A stretch of 64,000 nt of DNA from Mugil cephalus (taxonomy: Eukaryota > Chordata > Actinopteri > Mugiliformes > Mugilidae), in contig NC_061788.1 in assembly GCF_022458985.1 (NCBI RefSeq), forward strand, positions 1,360,326-1,424,325, in the 5' to 3' direction. Made by a program: the position numbers and the translations under genes. The notes below the pieces were generated by a model. The model searched no databases, had not been told where the DNA came from, and saw only the letters and a list, made by a program, of their open reading frames with translations. Below, one piece after another: positions 19,801 to 38,691 of this stretch; within the stretch, counting starts at the first letter, position 1; every line of letters starts with the position of its first letter.

Positions 19801-20128
19801 TTCATTAAGTGCGCAAAGTGTCGTCCAACCAACCAGGAGGCGTCCTGCTCTTAAACCCATGTGTCCGTTGTCATATGACAGAATGACTGTAGCTGTGATG
19901 TCCTCCCACCCTCACCCTTCACCTCCCCTGTACAGTAACCCCCCCCAACCCCCCCTCGAAGGCATTGATTAAATAATATGAACCTTAAATATGTGTAAAC
20001 TATCTCTCAACATGAATCTTTCTGGTTTCCCATGAATGAAAGTGTCACAGTTTGAATGTGTGTCTTCATCTTCATCTGTGTTTTGCGTGTGTTGGTGCAT
20101 GCTTCATGTTTTGTTGTGTGTTTGCGTC
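16835..20128 (-). other. Intergenic DNA and probable hapln1 3'UTR
   Basis: No coding exon is seen between the tRNA cluster and the hapln1 stop. On the minus strand, AATAAA signals lie at 17513-17518 and near 17642 and 17670. If used, they give a 3'UTR of about 2.5 kb, which would contain the inverted-repeat element at 18055-18388. A nearer signal was not found. Confidence 0.45.
18055..18388 (+). mobile_element. Non-autonomous element with terminal inverted repeats (copy A, complete)
   Basis: Begins TAACCTCCTGAGACCC and ends GGGTCTCAGAAGGTTA, which are inverted repeats with one mismatch over 16 bp. 334 bp with no ORF. Internal landmarks shared with the other copies: aagcatcatctttgaac, the CTCF-like CCAGTAGATGGCAG at 18264-18277, and acgtccccatatgaggacg near the right end. 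The TAA/TTA at the ends could suggest a short TWA-type target site, but this is not certain. Confidence 0.8.
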
Positions 20129-25957
<5,829 letters not shown>

Positions 25958-27203
25958 CTTCACTCACCAGATCTCTGCAGAGACACAGGGAGGGGGTGGT
26001 TGGGGGGTTATGAAGGGATAAAGTTTGCCTCTAGACAGCTGCAGGATTCATCTGCAGCTCTGTGATGTCTGTCTGATTGTGACTGAGCTTCACACGTTAG
26101 AAATCCCAAAAAAAAACGTCCCTGAGACGGGGACAGAAACGGTCCCCGGTGCAGGAGAAGCTGCAGAGGACGACGACCGAGCTCAAGCTGTACGTACTGT
26201 GCAGGGAAGAGCGTGTCGTCCAGCAGCATGTCCCGAGGACACCCACAGTCCACAACTTCTGATGGAGGCTGCCACACTGCAGCGTCACCCCCCCGCACAC
26301 AACAAACCAACCTTTGTGAGGAGGACAGTCCTTGACATAATGCAGCCCCCCTTATCTGAGCCTTAATCTGAGCCTGGAGCGTCCAGCAGCAGCAGCAGAG
26401 ACGTCCTGAACTAAAGGCTAAAGAGACTAAAATGTCCTCAAAGTCCCAACTGGTCCTCACAAAGACAGACTCTCACAAACTGCAGCCCATCCTCTACACA
26501 CAGAGGATTCTACGGAAGCTCAAAGATGCCAATATTATTACTATTACTGTTTTTACAAATTCTGATAAAAATATTGTGAGCGTGACTCTAAATTGACCCT
26601 AGGTGTGAATGGTTGTATGTCTCAGTGTTAGACCTGCGAAAGGCTGGAGACCTGTCCAGGGTGGACCCCCATGTTCTCGTTGTAACTTTTGCCACAACTG
26701 TGGTTGTTCGGTTGCCACTGTTGTCATTGTTGCTGCTGTCGCTGTTATTCTTTTGTTGTTGTTGTTATTGTTGCACTTCCAGCTTCAAATAGCAAATGAA
26801 CCAAGCCAAGCATACGTTAGTCGGGGATTCTGCTAGCACTTGGGCTAACGCTAACAGGCTAACAGCTGGAGACAAACCAAGACAAAGACAAGCTGCCAAT
26901 GCTGCTGCTAATATGTGTCCACTCCTGCAGCCACTGTTCACTGGGAGACACTGTTCTCAATAAGAAGCGTCAGCTCTCCTCTGGTTGGACAATGTCAACA
27001 AGTTAGTTTGTCTCCGTAGCAACAGGGACACATTCATGTGGACATTAATGTGGAGTTTGCTCATCAACAATGAAATGCATCAGTAGAGATTAAAGAATTA
27101 ATGTGAAACATTTAAATCATTCGCATTAATATACACATATATATAAATACAGTTTAATACTGGCACCTCTGGGCTTCCATACCCTGTTTTACTGCTTCTT
27201 ACA

Positions 27204-27207
<4 letters not shown>

Positions 27208-27235
<28 letters not shown>
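27208..27235 (+). repeat. (TG)n microsatellite
   Basis: About 13 TG units preceded by catctgtg. Confidence 0.95.
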
Positions 27236-27237
<2 letters not shown>

Positions 27238-27618
27238 CGTAGTCTTTCTGATTGATCCACCTCCACCCTTCACCCCCCCCACTTATCTTCATTCACTCTG
27301 AATGTGCTGATGCTCGGGCCGCTCTGCCAGGTGGAGCTCCTGCAGTCAGCAGAATAACTGCAGCACACTCACACATCATTTCACTTCATGCCCCCCCTCC
27401 CTGCCTGAAAACAGTCATTACAGGGAACAGGATGGCTGGGGAGGGAGGGGAGGGAGGGAGGGAGGGGGGGGGGGGGGTAATGGGGAGCAGATTATGCGTT
27501 ATGTCCTTTTTTAAGAAGGGTAAAAACTTCAGAGTCAGACTCTTCTCCTCTGCAGGACCAGGACGAAGAGGAGGTGATGTGTGAAATGAGATGAAGACGA
27601 TGAGATACAGAAACAGGC

Positions 27619-27667
27619 TGGAGGAGGAGGAGGAGGAGGAGGAGGAGGAGGAGGAGGAGGAGGAGGC
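27619..27667 (+). repeat. (GGA)n microsatellite
   Basis: About 16 uninterrupted GGA units, followed by gctgctgcagctgc. Confidence 0.95.
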
Positions 27668-28937
27668 TGCTGCAGCTGCAATGATGCAGGGGAAGGAGGT
27701 TTACTGCTTCACTGGTTTCGTTAGCAGGTGTTAACTAAGAGAAACACAGCATTTAGTTAATTATTTAGTATTGTTATAGCAGGCGGGGGGGAGGTCTCCC
27801 AGTGTCACAGAGAATAAGCAACTGCTTTGGTTTAAAGTTTTCCCGATAGGAGCCCCTCAGGGAGGCTCCCTACTATTACTGAAAATTCAACAAATTACCA
27901 CAGTTGAAAATTTGTCCGGTGAGATGAAAATCTCCTTAAACCACTGAGCAGTAAGCACATCCCCACTGCTGTAGTTTAACTTGTGTCAGGTACTGATAAA
28001 TTCCCTGTTAAAACCTTGGAACATTGCCACTGCTGTAGCTAAATGTTTGTTAGATTTGGGGGGGAAAAAAAAAGCTAATTATTGCCTTAATCTGACTTTA
28101 ACTAGACAACGCGTGTGCACATGCTCCACAACTGCTGCACTGAATGAAAAAGCTGAACTATCATCCATCTGGTTGTTGTGTGAAATGAACAACATTGTTT
28201 ATTATATGACGTAACAGGTCAAACAGAAAGGAGCCGTATTAACCTGCTGAACAGACACATATCGCCCCCTAGTGGAGAGGAGGAGGAGCACATGTTCCCG
28301 TCAGTACGTAAACTGGAACAAGGATTTCATTCAGAAAGATGAATTTCAAGCACAGCTCCATTAAGATGTGGATATAAACGAACTGACTGAGAACTTGAAG
28401 TTTAAATTTTTCAGTGAAAACACGTTTCCACTTTAAACCTTGGCTCATTGCTGCTGCCGTACTTTAAAGTTATTTGTGTCACAAACTGACCAGACGACAC
28501 GTGGTGAAAACATCACCATGTGTGTGATCTCCGTCTGACTCTTGGCTGGTCGTCATGGCGACAGCATTCCTCTGGGTCCATCTGTGTGGAGGGTAAACAA
28601 GGCCGAGGCCTTTACGGGCCAGGTGTGTGTCAGCGTCTCCATCACCTCTTTGTCCTCAAGTTGATGTTTGTAGCATGACGACACTGCGCCCTTGTTTCAG
28701 GGGATAATAATTGTAATTATTTCTCAGGGTCTCAGTGTTGTGTTGTGTCTACGTCTCTGAATAAAACAGTGGATAAATTACAGATAGAAGTTATTTCCAT
28801 TGATAAATTAAAGTCGTCTAAGTCATTTTCACACTTTGGGCCAGTTTAGACTCTGAACGGCTGCTTTTGGTCCATGGTCCAAATGTTTGACACTTGAAAA
28901 TGAATCGTAATTTAACTGGATGAAGTTTGTGTTGCTG

Positions 28938-29095
28938 TTAACCTCCTGAGACCCTGCGTCCTCATACGGGGACATTAAGTTTTAGGTTTTATTGCAGCTT
29001 ATTCTGCTTCATTTAAACCTGTTGTCCTCGTTAGTGGACGTCTTAGTCCGCCATCTAGTGGTAGCAAAGGGTCAATACCCTAGTCGGTAAAAACA
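28938..29095 (-). mobile_element. Inverted-repeat element, truncated (copy B)
   Basis: Reverse orientation: begins ttaacctcctgagaccctgc, then gtcctcatacggggac, gcttcatttaaacctgttgt, and CCGCCATCTAGTGG at 29048-29061 (reverse of the CTCF-like motif), ending around gggtcaata. Only the right half of the element is present. Confidence 0.75.
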
Positions 29096-31837
29096 TGATT
29101 CATTATACGGACGATCACAGGACAAAAGTGGATGAGGAACAAAACCCCATCAAATTTCAGCCTCGTGAAGACTAGATGTAGTCCAAGTCTATGTTCCCTG
29201 GTAATAAAATAGTAAGTGAGTGTAAATTTAAATTGCATTTCCCTAAATAATAGAGATTTTTCTTTTCTCCAAATCATGACGACGATCTCAAAAAACGAAA
29301 ACCCGGTTATTTTAGGCTGAAGCTGAACAGCAGAACCTTCACAGGGATTCGATTTAGAGCAGGACTGTTGTATTAGTGAGTGTATGAGGTATAAAAAGCA
29401 AATTAGATTAGATTTGGTGAATGCACCAGATTTTTTTTTTTTAAGGCTTAACACAAGAAACTTCTCCAGGAGCTGAAGTCTGTAAATCTATTGTCCCAGA
29501 GAGAAAACCAGGACTCGTCCCAAAGCCCTGATTGTTTTGACGCCCAGTGAGTGATTGGACGTGAGGAGACGCCAACACAAACACATGTACTCAGTGCTGT
29601 GGTGGATGGATTTGTTTTGGAAGGACGTGTGTGTGTACATGTACGTGATTGTTGTACTGGTGATAATTATTAGCCACGTCAGTTAGCAGAATGATGCTAA
29701 ACAGATGCACTGGGTTTTATTAATATACGGTTGCTCAATGCTGTGGAAGTCGACTGTGGCCAATAAAAGAAAGAGTAATGAATTAAACTGTCATTAAATC
29801 TTATTGTTGTCATATATAAATTCACGCTTATGGGATAAAAAGTCCCATTTTTAAATTGACTTTTAAAATAAAACATAAACATCACTTTAGTCGTGATTTA
29901 TTTGGATGTTTCTGTTTCAGTTTTCCTTTTTTTAATCTCACGTCCTCCTCCATCTTCTCTCAGTTTGAGTTGAATCAATAGCCATGAGGTTATTAGATGC
30001 AGTGTTTAAACACTGATGAAGTCTAATAAACAGTCTTACACGAGTTTAGCTGGATTAAAGGTCCACAGTTCATGTCGTTCTTGGAGCGAATGTGTTTTCT
30101 GAACGGACCCTGAGAGGTAAAACAAACAGGAGCAGCAGATGTTTCTTAATGAATCATTGTTTATCGTCTACGGTTACAGTGACACCGAGGTCACATCCTT
30201 AAATGATCGTACAGCGTTTACAGCCCTGGATCTAAAGGATTTTGGCAAATAATAAAACATTACAAGAATAAACCTCTTAGTTAAACTATAACACAATGAG
30301 ACCACTCACTTAAAGTTTCCATTCCTTGTTTGGTCACAGACTTTTATTCAGTTCCTGAGCTCAGTCCTGCACAAAGACGTGGATCATCAGAAACTTTAGT
30401 ATCTGACCTTTAACCTCTTCTCTAAAGGCTCATTTACCCTCTGGAGGGAAGAGCTCATATAAAACAAAAAGCTCTGGGTGAGGCTGCAAAGAGGCTGTTG
30501 CATCATGGGAGTAGAAGGCTCAGCTGTCACATCTATTTCAACTTGATATCTATTCACAGGAGGAGAAATACGTGTAAAACTTATTCCCTTTGGCCTCCAA
30601 TGCACTTTGTTAGCATACAAATAAGCTAGGTGCTAAACAAAGACCTAAACAGTAATATTATGCTAATTCTAATGCTATTTAGCCATTACTGGGCCTTCAG
30701 TCTTCCACATTTCCAGACATATTTGGATCATCAGCAAGAAAATGAGCCAGGATAAACAATGTGTAATACTATGCTTGGTATTTTAAATCATTTCTATCTA
30801 AATGGAACCATTAGCATTAGCCACCAGAGCATTAGCTGCTTGGTGAGACCAGTTCCAGGTCGTTTTTCAGGCAGGAGCTCATTATTCTCCTCAAGAATGT
30901 GTCACATGTTCGATCTGCTGTGATGCTCTGTTGGTATTAACGGGAACCATCCATCCATCCATGAACATTTAAAACAATCTGGAACTGGATTCCCGAAAAC
31001 AGATCCGTTCATTCAAACTAAAACTAATGTCGTTTTCAGACCTGATTCCTGCAGCTGTTTCCATGTTGTGATTCTGTTTCGTTAGATGTACGACCGTCTC
31101 TTTCTGCCACCAGGTTTTACTTCACAACCTTAAGAGCATTAAACTCATCTTTCCCCAGAGACCTCTTAGTCTTTACATCCGAGAAATGTGACACGTTCCA
31201 GATTTGAGGCAGTTTTAGAGCCAAATTTATGATGCAAGCTGCAAAAAAAACAAAAAAAAAACGGGGTGTCCTGACCCTCGCAAAACCTCCTTCAGAGGGA
31301 GAACTAACGAGGTGTGAAATGGCAAAAGCCTTAAAGTGCGATAGCGAGGAGAGAAAGGTGGGTGTGTTTGTTTGGTTTTGTTTTTTTGTCTAAGGAAAGA
31401 ATTCACTGAAGCTCAACACGATCAGATAACAGAAAACACTGAGCGTCCAGGTCATAAATCCAGGTACAGATCGGTAAACGTGTAAAACATGTCAGAGTCT
31501 CTAGTGTTGAAAGCAGAAAGTCATCAAGCTGTAAACACTTTGGTCCAAACGGACGTAGTGTTCTGTGAGGACGCACTTTCAGCTATATGCTAATGTCTGT
31601 ATGCTAACACGTTTAGCAGCTTTAGTGTTCATCATTTCACTTTTGAGATACATTATTTGATCATAAGCCAAAATATTGGTCCAATTACCCAATCTGTCTT
31701 CTTCTGGAGAACATAAACCGAACTACTGACACATGGTACAACAATGCTAACGGTGCTGATGCTAACGGTAGCGACCAGACTGATCTGAGTTTTTAATTAA
31801 CTTAGCCTCGTTAGCTCTATCGTTGTGCCAATGCTAT

Positions 31838-32300
31838 AAAAACTAAGCATCATCTTTGAACAGGAAGTAGCTTTTGAAAAATAATATATCCTCATATGTG
31901 GACACTGGGATCATTAAGTCACCCATGTGTAACAAATTATAAAATAAAAATAAAATTGTTTATTTGAATAGCTTTATCTGTGCAAAACCAACACTATTTT
32001 CATTGTTCAGAAATAAATGTGTTAATTTTCATGCAAACAATGAAGTCCCAACGTCCTCAAGCGAGTGCTTGCTAATTAGGGACATTCTAGCTCATTACAA
32101 CTGGTAAAATTAGTTAAAGTTGTGCATCATATAATTCTAGAAACAATAATAAGCTTAAAAAAAAAACACTTTTGACCTGCGATCGACTGTGGAATGAATC
32201 AGGTGTTTACACTCACTAGTTTAAAAGAAGCATAATTGAGAATAAACTGCGACAAACCCAAAACTAAATGTCCCCATACGAGGACGCAGGGTCTCAGGAG
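31838..32300 (+). mobile_element. Inverted-repeat element (copy C)
   Basis: Shares aagcatcatctttgaac, tgtggacactgggat, gtcccaacgtcctcaa and the right end tgtccccatacgaggacgc then agggtctcaggag with copies A and D. The CTCF-like motif is not recognisable in this copy, and the left terminal repeat is missing. Confidence 0.75.
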
Positions 32301-33265
32301 AATAGAGCTGCACAGTGAAGAAGGGACACAGATGACACACAGCACATTCTCATACTCTAAAACATACTCTACTGTTGTTGTTCTGATTAATTTCAGTGTT
32401 ATCGTTACTAGATGATGCATCAGTTTAACTGATGATCATCATTTAAGTTTGGAGTTCGGATTGTGGCAAAGCAAATTCATTGGGAAAGCAGTTTTTAAGG
32501 TAGTGCTCTCAGTTTTCAGTGGAATAAATGGACAAAGCAATTGATAATACTAATGACTAATAAATAATCAAGTTTTCATTGTACATTATTTAATCTTTTT
32601 AGGCCAACATGTTTCCTATTTTTTTAAAGTAAACTCAACTTATCTGGGTTTACAGTGAAATGTTCTTCATTTAAGTTCAGACCTTTAACTACCAGGTACA
32701 TTATTATGTCATAAACCAAAATATTGGTCCAATTACGCAACTCTACTGTTGCCGTGGTGATTAATTTGTCTCAGGTCTAGAGCTTTCCAAACACAAGGCC
32801 TCCGGTGTGACGCAAAAAAAAAAACTCTTGAGACCCAGCAGCCGGTGAGACAAACGTATGGCTTCCATTACAAGCGTGTCCAAAGGCTGATTTGTGTGTT
32901 TAAAAAAGAAAAGAAAGAGTGGCAGAAAACATGACGTCAGACGGTGGATTATGTTTCTGTCTCAGTCATGTGTCAGAGAAGAGAGGTTGTGCTTTGTTAA
33001 GAAAATAAATAACAGAAACAATGGAGCCTCAACCAGTGTTAAACTTTTTATATTTACCAAGTAACGCATTAGTAACTTTAAATCTGTCAGGTACGTGTAG
33101 CAGGGTCAAACACCTAGTGACGTAACATGTGAAGTAAAGAGGACAAACCGTCTTGATCTCATTATAAACCCATCAGTCTTCTGGCAGGACGTTCCTTCAG
33201 ATCAGAGTTTCATGATTTGTGACATTTCTCAAGGTTGTCGGTCTAAAAGCCTTGAAAAACACCAA

Positions 33266-33632
33266 ACGACTTCCTAGCTTCTTAGCTAATAGTAGCTTTT
33301 CCTAGCCTCTTAGCCTTCCAGCTAATAATAACTCTTTCCAGCTAACAGCAGTGTTTCCTGGCTTCTTAGCCTCCCAACTGATAGTAGCTCTATCTAGCTT
33401 GCTTCTTAGCCCCCCAGCTAACAGTAGCCTTTCATAGATTCTTCACCTCCCAGCTAATAGTAGCTCTTCCTAACTTTTAAGACACCCAGCTAACCGTAGG
33501 TCTTTCTAGCTTCCTAGCTAACAGTAGCTTTTCCTAGATTCTTAGCCTCCCATCTAATAGCCATTCTTCCTTGCTTCCTAACCACCCAGGACAGTAGTTC
33601 TTCCTAGCTAATAGTAGCTCTTTTTAGCGTTC
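33266..33632 (+). repeat. TAGC-type minisatellite (array 1)
   Basis: Imperfect units of about 36 bp built from CTTCCTAGC-CTCCCAGCTAA-TAGTAGCTCT, about ten copies with variation. The same unit occurs at 35388-35480, 61898-62250 and 63946-64000 (same strand) and inverted at 34258-34392. Confidence 0.85.
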
Positions 33633-34257
33633 CTTGCACATATATCTCTTTATTTAGACTTCTGAGGCTTTAGGTGTTGATTATTTGGATGCAGTCACAC
33701 CGAGGGTGAACTCTTATCTGCTTATCAGCAGTCGGTGTCTGCTGAGTGATCTGAAATGTTGTCCAGCGCTCTAATACGTTTGTAGGCCTTCAGTTAAGAT
33801 AGCAGCAGGACGTTAAAAGCCACCATCGACACCACAAAGCTGTCTACCTGACCTCAACAACTTTGTTATCACGTCTTTGTGTCGTCCGTTAGTTTTTTTT
33901 GTGGTCAGGTTTGTGTCAAACTGACATCAAAGATCTGCCAGGAACCAAATGTCTGAGAAGGTTCTCATTCGTTCAGGTCAGGGTTTATCCAAAAAAATCA
34001 AAGTGAACCAAGGGATGCTGGACTTACAGGTGGTGGAAGATCTTCAAGAAACCATGGAAAAGTTCAGTGGCCTTGTTTCAGCTTCTTTTTCTTTTTGGGT
34101 TTATCAACAACAAAGGAAATTTGTAATGTTGCCTCACGTCTCCTTTGAATGAACCAAACAGTTGAACTAAGACTAAAGACAATGACTGACTGGTTCATAC
34201 GTTCTATACTTGAGAGGAATTATATCAGCAGGTGGCAGTAGTCTGGATTTGTCACAG

Positions 34258-34392
34258 GGCTAAGGGGCAAACAAGAGCTACTATTAGCAGGGAGGCTAAG
34301 AATCTAGAAGGAACTGCTAGCTGGGAGGCTAGGAAGCTAGGAAGAGCTGCTATTAGCTAGGAAGAGCTACTATTAGCTGGGAGGAGCTACTA
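34258..34392 (-). repeat. TAGC-type minisatellite (array 2, inverted)
   Basis: Units such as GGAAGAGCTACTATTAGCTG and GGGAGGCTAGGAAGC, the reverse complement of array 1 some 600 bp away. Together the two arrays form a long imperfect inverted repeat. Confidence 0.8.
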
Positions 34393-34744
34393 TTGCTCAA
34401 GCTAGTTAAACAAAATTATCAGTAAACTGCTAAAATAATGAATAAATAGCTGGAATAGCTAAAAGTATTAAATGTTTAAATAAATAAATAATAATAATGA
34501 GGCATAATAATAACAATAACTACAATCATTTGTTATTATTATTATTATAAGCAGTGAGGCTACTGGACAAAGTTACGCTGTTAATGGTTAATGTTGACAT
34601 AAATCTGACTCAATAGATGGATTATAAGAGTAAAAACGACACTAGTGGATTATGGGAAGACGATTATCTAAATGCTTTGCTAGAGCTAAGAGCAACTTGA
34701 AGTTTTTCGTTTTTACTTATCCACTAAAAGAAGCACTTATTTTT

Positions 34745-34930
34745 TTTCTACATAGCATCAAAAATATATTTTATTATCCATTATGAGTTGCACACTAATT
34801 AAAGCTGCTTCTGACAGGCAGTGCAGTGAGGTGGAAAGTAGCATAAACACAACTACAGGTTTGTTTATCCTGTGTGAATGAACCACATGAGACGTATCTG
34901 AATCACAGGACGTCCTGGGTAAAATTAGTC
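34745..34930 (+). repeat. Dispersed repeat (copy 2 of 2)
   Basis: Matches the repeat at 2335-2530 in the same orientation: catcaaaaatatatttt, gtggaaagtagca, cctgtgtgaat and cacaggacgtcc occur in both. Neither has a coding ORF. Confidence 0.6.
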
Positions 34931-35387
34931 CGACTAGGCCTTAGAAGTCCAAACAGAGTGTCCTCACTGGACATTCTGGCCTCTAAACATGGCCGCCGCT
35001 CACCGTCCCTCACAGCCCCACTGTGCTCGGGACTGAGGGCTCTTTGTGGCAGCACCGGTTTGAACCCAGCACGTCAACCGCCGAGGAAAATATATGTGCG
35101 ATGAGGAAACTGACTGAGCTATTTGTGAATAGTCCAGGTTGTGTGTACACTAAATACCCCACCCATGGTTTTGTACTCCACCCACGCACTGAATACATAC
35201 AAGCTCCTAATGAGTCCTGGAGAGTGTTGGGCTTTCTATTTTAAGAATGACGCTCAAGTTCTCCGTTATTTTAGCTTTTTTTTTTTTTTTTTTTTATCCA
35301 CAAATATTTCCTCGGCAACGTGATCAAGAATAAATAAAATGTAGAACAACTGATTTAGGAGAGGGCACTTCTATAAGACGCTTTGTA

Positions 35388-35480
35388 GCTCCTCCTAGCC
35401 ACACAGCTAATATTAGCTCTTTCATCTAATAGTAGCTCTTCCTAGCCTCCCAGCTAATAGTAGCTTTTCCTAACTACTCC
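35388..35480 (+). repeat. TAGC-type minisatellite (array 3)
   Basis: Three imperfect units (tcctagccacacagctaatattagctctttc and relatives) matching array 1. Confidence 0.7.
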
Positions 35481-35736
35481 AAATAGCATTGTTTGCTTTA
35501 TGCTAGCATTACCTACTTACATGATCCCTAACTAGCCAACTTATTACTTTATGCCCTGTGTTTGTAGCGTTACTTGTTGGCAAACTATTTAAACTAATCT
35601 AAATATTTACTTTTACATTTTATCCTGCTACTTACTGTATGCTAACATAAATATTTCTGTAAATATGCCTGTTAATTATGGCTGAGAACTGGATGATGAA
35701 ATTTCCATCTGAGGGTTAAATACAAGGCTGCAGAAG

Positions 35737-35777
35737 GCTTAGCTTAGCTTAGCTTAGCTTAGCTTAGCTTAGCTTAG
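35737..35777 (+). repeat. (GCTTA)n pentanucleotide repeat
   Basis: Eight perfect AGCTT/GCTTA units. A second, shorter block of the same pentamer is at about 35900-35930. Confidence 0.93.
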
Positions 35778-36279
35778 GGTGACCAGACGTCCTCTTTTTG
35801 AGACCTACAAATGCATCAAACCCAAACTTTGAAACAGTTTCAAACTTGTCCAGGATTGTGTTTCTACTAGAGCCTCAACCATGTTTACATTGAACCCTAG
35901 CTTAGCTTAGCTTAGCTTACCTTAGCTTAGCATAGGAACTAGAAACAGGATAAAACTGAACCTGCACAGAAGTGACTAATTAAAGTGATTTTTTTTTTTT
36001 TTGCTGCAGATCAGAAACTGTTCACGTTTCCGATGTTAAATGATGTTTATTCGGTTTTTAAATCTCACATCACAAATAAATGATTTAGGAGGTCGATTCT
36101 AAGGTCAGAGCTTTATCGGTTTATTTGTCAAACTACTGTGTCACTACACAAAGTTGTAGACAAAGAGAATAAATCAGTGGAAAACAAACTTAACGATATG
36201 AAGGTTCCTGTGTTTAAACCACGTAGTTAATCTCATGCTTTTACTTATTTCCACTCACTAAACACAGAGAAGAGACTTG

Positions 36280-36312
36280 TTCATTCATTCATTCATTCAT
36301 TCATTCATTCAT
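36280..36312 (+). repeat. (ATTC)n microsatellite
   Basis: About eight TCAT units, followed at 36364-36403 by CCTCCTCAC repeats and a CT-rich tract to about 36700. Confidence 0.93.
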
Positions 36313-37659
36313 ATAAAAGCTCTTTCTACAACATGTCAGACTTCAGGGGTCTCAACCTTTAACCCTCCTCCTCACCCTCCTCCTCACCCTCCTCCTCACC
36401 TCTCTCCCACTTTGAGATGATAATCTACAGCTCGTCTCTTTAAACGTCCTCTAACGTGACCCCGGAGGAAACAAACTTTTAAAAGTCGCAGAGACGAGGT
36501 CACTGCAAGTCTAGCTCCTCCACCTCCTCCTTCTCCTTCTCCTTCTTCTGCTTCTCCTCCTGCTCTCCTCTTTCTCCTTCCTAGTTTCTGCTCCTCCTCT
36601 TCCACCTCCTCCATCTCCATCTCAACCATCTCCTTTACATTTTTATCCTCAATTTTTTTCTTCTCCTCCACCTCCTACTCTTTCCTCTTCTTCTTCTTCT
36701 GTTCTATTTCCAGTAGATGTGACGCTCCTGTTCATCAATAAACACGTAAACTCATGTAGCTGATGACATCACTATATCTAGTCTCCATGGCAACGGCAGG
36801 CCTCTCTCAAAGATAGATAGATAGATTCAAAATTAGATAAAAATTAAAATACTGGCTCATGCTAACGCTGTTAGCGGCGCTGCGGCTAATGCTGCAAACA
36901 CGGGACCAAACAACAGCAGCTGACCTGGTTTGTGTTTATCTGGCGCCTGCAGCCTCGGCCTCAAATGTTTTTGCTTTCATTTATGTTCCTGCTCCACAGA
37001 GAGGAGCTCAGAAAGTCCTCGCCAAGGTGTGTGCAGCTACACAAATAAGTACGTGCAGACGCACAAACACGGCGTCTATTTAGGGAACACGTTAGTCGAC
37101 GCCACAGAAACTCATTCATGAGGCAAATAGAGAAAAAAACTCTTTTAACCTGTTGTTTCCTGACTTTCAGTAATTGTGGCTGACGCTGAATAACACCCCC
37201 TTTTCATTTGGGGGGTTGACACGGGCGGCTGCAGACCTCAGCCTGACTGTGTGTTGTGTGTTGGGTGGGTGCAGGGGTAATGGGTGGGGGTCAGGGTGGA
37301 GCCGCCGAGTCTAAGCCAGCAGCACAGAGAGAGGTTGTTGGGCTCGGGACTCGTCTCGGCTCTAAATCACTCGGCCTCTTGCTGCACAGCGTGGTCGACC
37401 ACAACTATGACAAGTTTCACAAATATGATCGCACGCGTCGGCCGGGAAGACGAGGCCTCGTTTGTCTCTATGTTTATCTGTGACCGGACAAATGAGTCAC
37501 ATCACTCACATCTAACAAGATAATGACACCAAACTAATTCACAGCTAGTGGGAAAAATGGGAATGATGGAACCGCCTGGTTAGCCTAGCTTAGCATAAAG
37601 ACTGGAAGGAAGGAAAGAGAAGGGAGGGAAGGAGGGAGGAAGGAGTGATGGAGGAACAA

Positions 37660-37860
37660 GGAGCCCAAGAACACCAGTGGTTCTCCAGAAGAACCAGATG
37701 AATGTTTAGGAACAAGTCAAAGTCCTGACCTTCATCCAGTAGAAATGTTGGAGCATCAGCTGATGAGAGGAAACCACCAACATCTCACAACTCAACTGGT
37801 TCTGATCTGAGATCAGATTCCTCCGACTCATCAGCTGTTACCAGGATCATTAGGAACAAA
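37660..37860 (+). mobile_element. Tc1/mariner transposase relic, 3' part
   Basis: The plus strand decodes to SQSPDLHPVEMLE around 37716-37755, matching the SQSPDLNPIENLW block near the C-terminus of fish Tc1-type transposases. The preceding cccaagaacaccagtggttc also fits. Stops and indels interrupt it, so it is long dead. Confidence 0.75.
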
Positions 37861-38221
37861 TAAGGAGCTCACAGACTCACACCCTGGACACAACAACATG
37901 ATCAACACTGGACCAGTTTAACATAACATTTCTGTCTCGTTCGCCCATCGACTCAAGGTGATGATGTCACAGTGCGACCGTTGCTGCAACCGACAATATT
38001 ACAAGTGCCCGTTTCCACCAACAGAACTTAATTTAGACCTTTGTGTCTTTGGTGGAAACTAATGTTCAGGAACAAACTTCCTCCTCAGTTCAGTTCCTGC
38101 AGCGGAAACACACACAAGTGTAAAATGTTTATCTGTTCTGTGACTCAGACCAAACCATCAGAACAGGATTCAACCAGCGGAATCAGTCACATTCTTTATT
38201 AGAGTCATGTTGTGTTTCAGA

Positions 38222-38370
38222 TCCCTGAACCCCTGGATCCCTGAACCCCTGGATCCCTGAACCCCTGAAACCCTGGATCCCTGAACCCCTGGATCCCTGA
38301 ACCCCTGGATCCCTGAACCCCTGAAACCCTGAACCCCTGAAACCCTGGATCCCTGGATCCCTGGATCCGG
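38222..38370 (+). repeat. Minisatellite CCCTGGATCCCTGAAC
   Basis: Units of 9-18 bp alternating CCCTGGATC and CCCTGAAAC/CCCTGAACC over about 150 bp. Creates repetitive minus-strand reading frames that are not genes. Confidence 0.92.
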
Positions 38371-38691
38371 CCCTGTCCCCAAAACTAAACGTAAACACAT
38401 CAGCTGTGACTTTAAACATGAACCAAACCAGGAAATAAACTGAAAACATTCCTTCACAGTAAATGCAAATTACTAGTTGGATATCAAAAACACATTGTTG
38501 AATTTATTTGATATGTTCTTTTAAATGAATTTTAATCTCCCAATAAAGCTTTCAACTCTCCTTTCTTCTCTAATTTGTGACGTGTTTATGTTTGTGGTGA
38601 ACTCTTTGTAAGTCTTTGCTTTAGGAGAAATGTTTACAGATGTTTCCTTCTCTGCTAAATAATTAAAGTATATGAATTAAAAGCTCTTTAC

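Larger units (their letters stand above)
25975..38691. other. Intergenic or hapln1 first-intron DNA
   Basis: No protein-coding exon recognised over 12.7 kb. It holds dispersed repeats (listed separately), (GT)n at about 27208-27235, (GGA)n at 27619-27667, a CTCF-like motif on the minus strand at 28262-28275 (CCACTAGGGGGCGA), GCTTA pentamers at about 35737-35777 and 35900-35930, and a Tc1-type relic at 37660-37860. Confidence 0.6.

Noticed and set aside
26008-26460. 150-codon minus-strand open frame upstream of hapln1
   Set aside because: Overlaps the region upstream of the hapln1 start exon, is Cys/Leu/Ser-rich without a recognised domain, and conflicts with the intron required there.
36396-36671. 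Glu-rich minus-strand open frame of 91 codons
   Set aside because: Translation of a CTT/CTC-rich tract. Repeat artefact.
38170-38457. Gly/Phe/Arg repeat peptide on the minus strand
   Set aside because: Comes from the CCCTGGATC/CCCTGAAC minisatellite.
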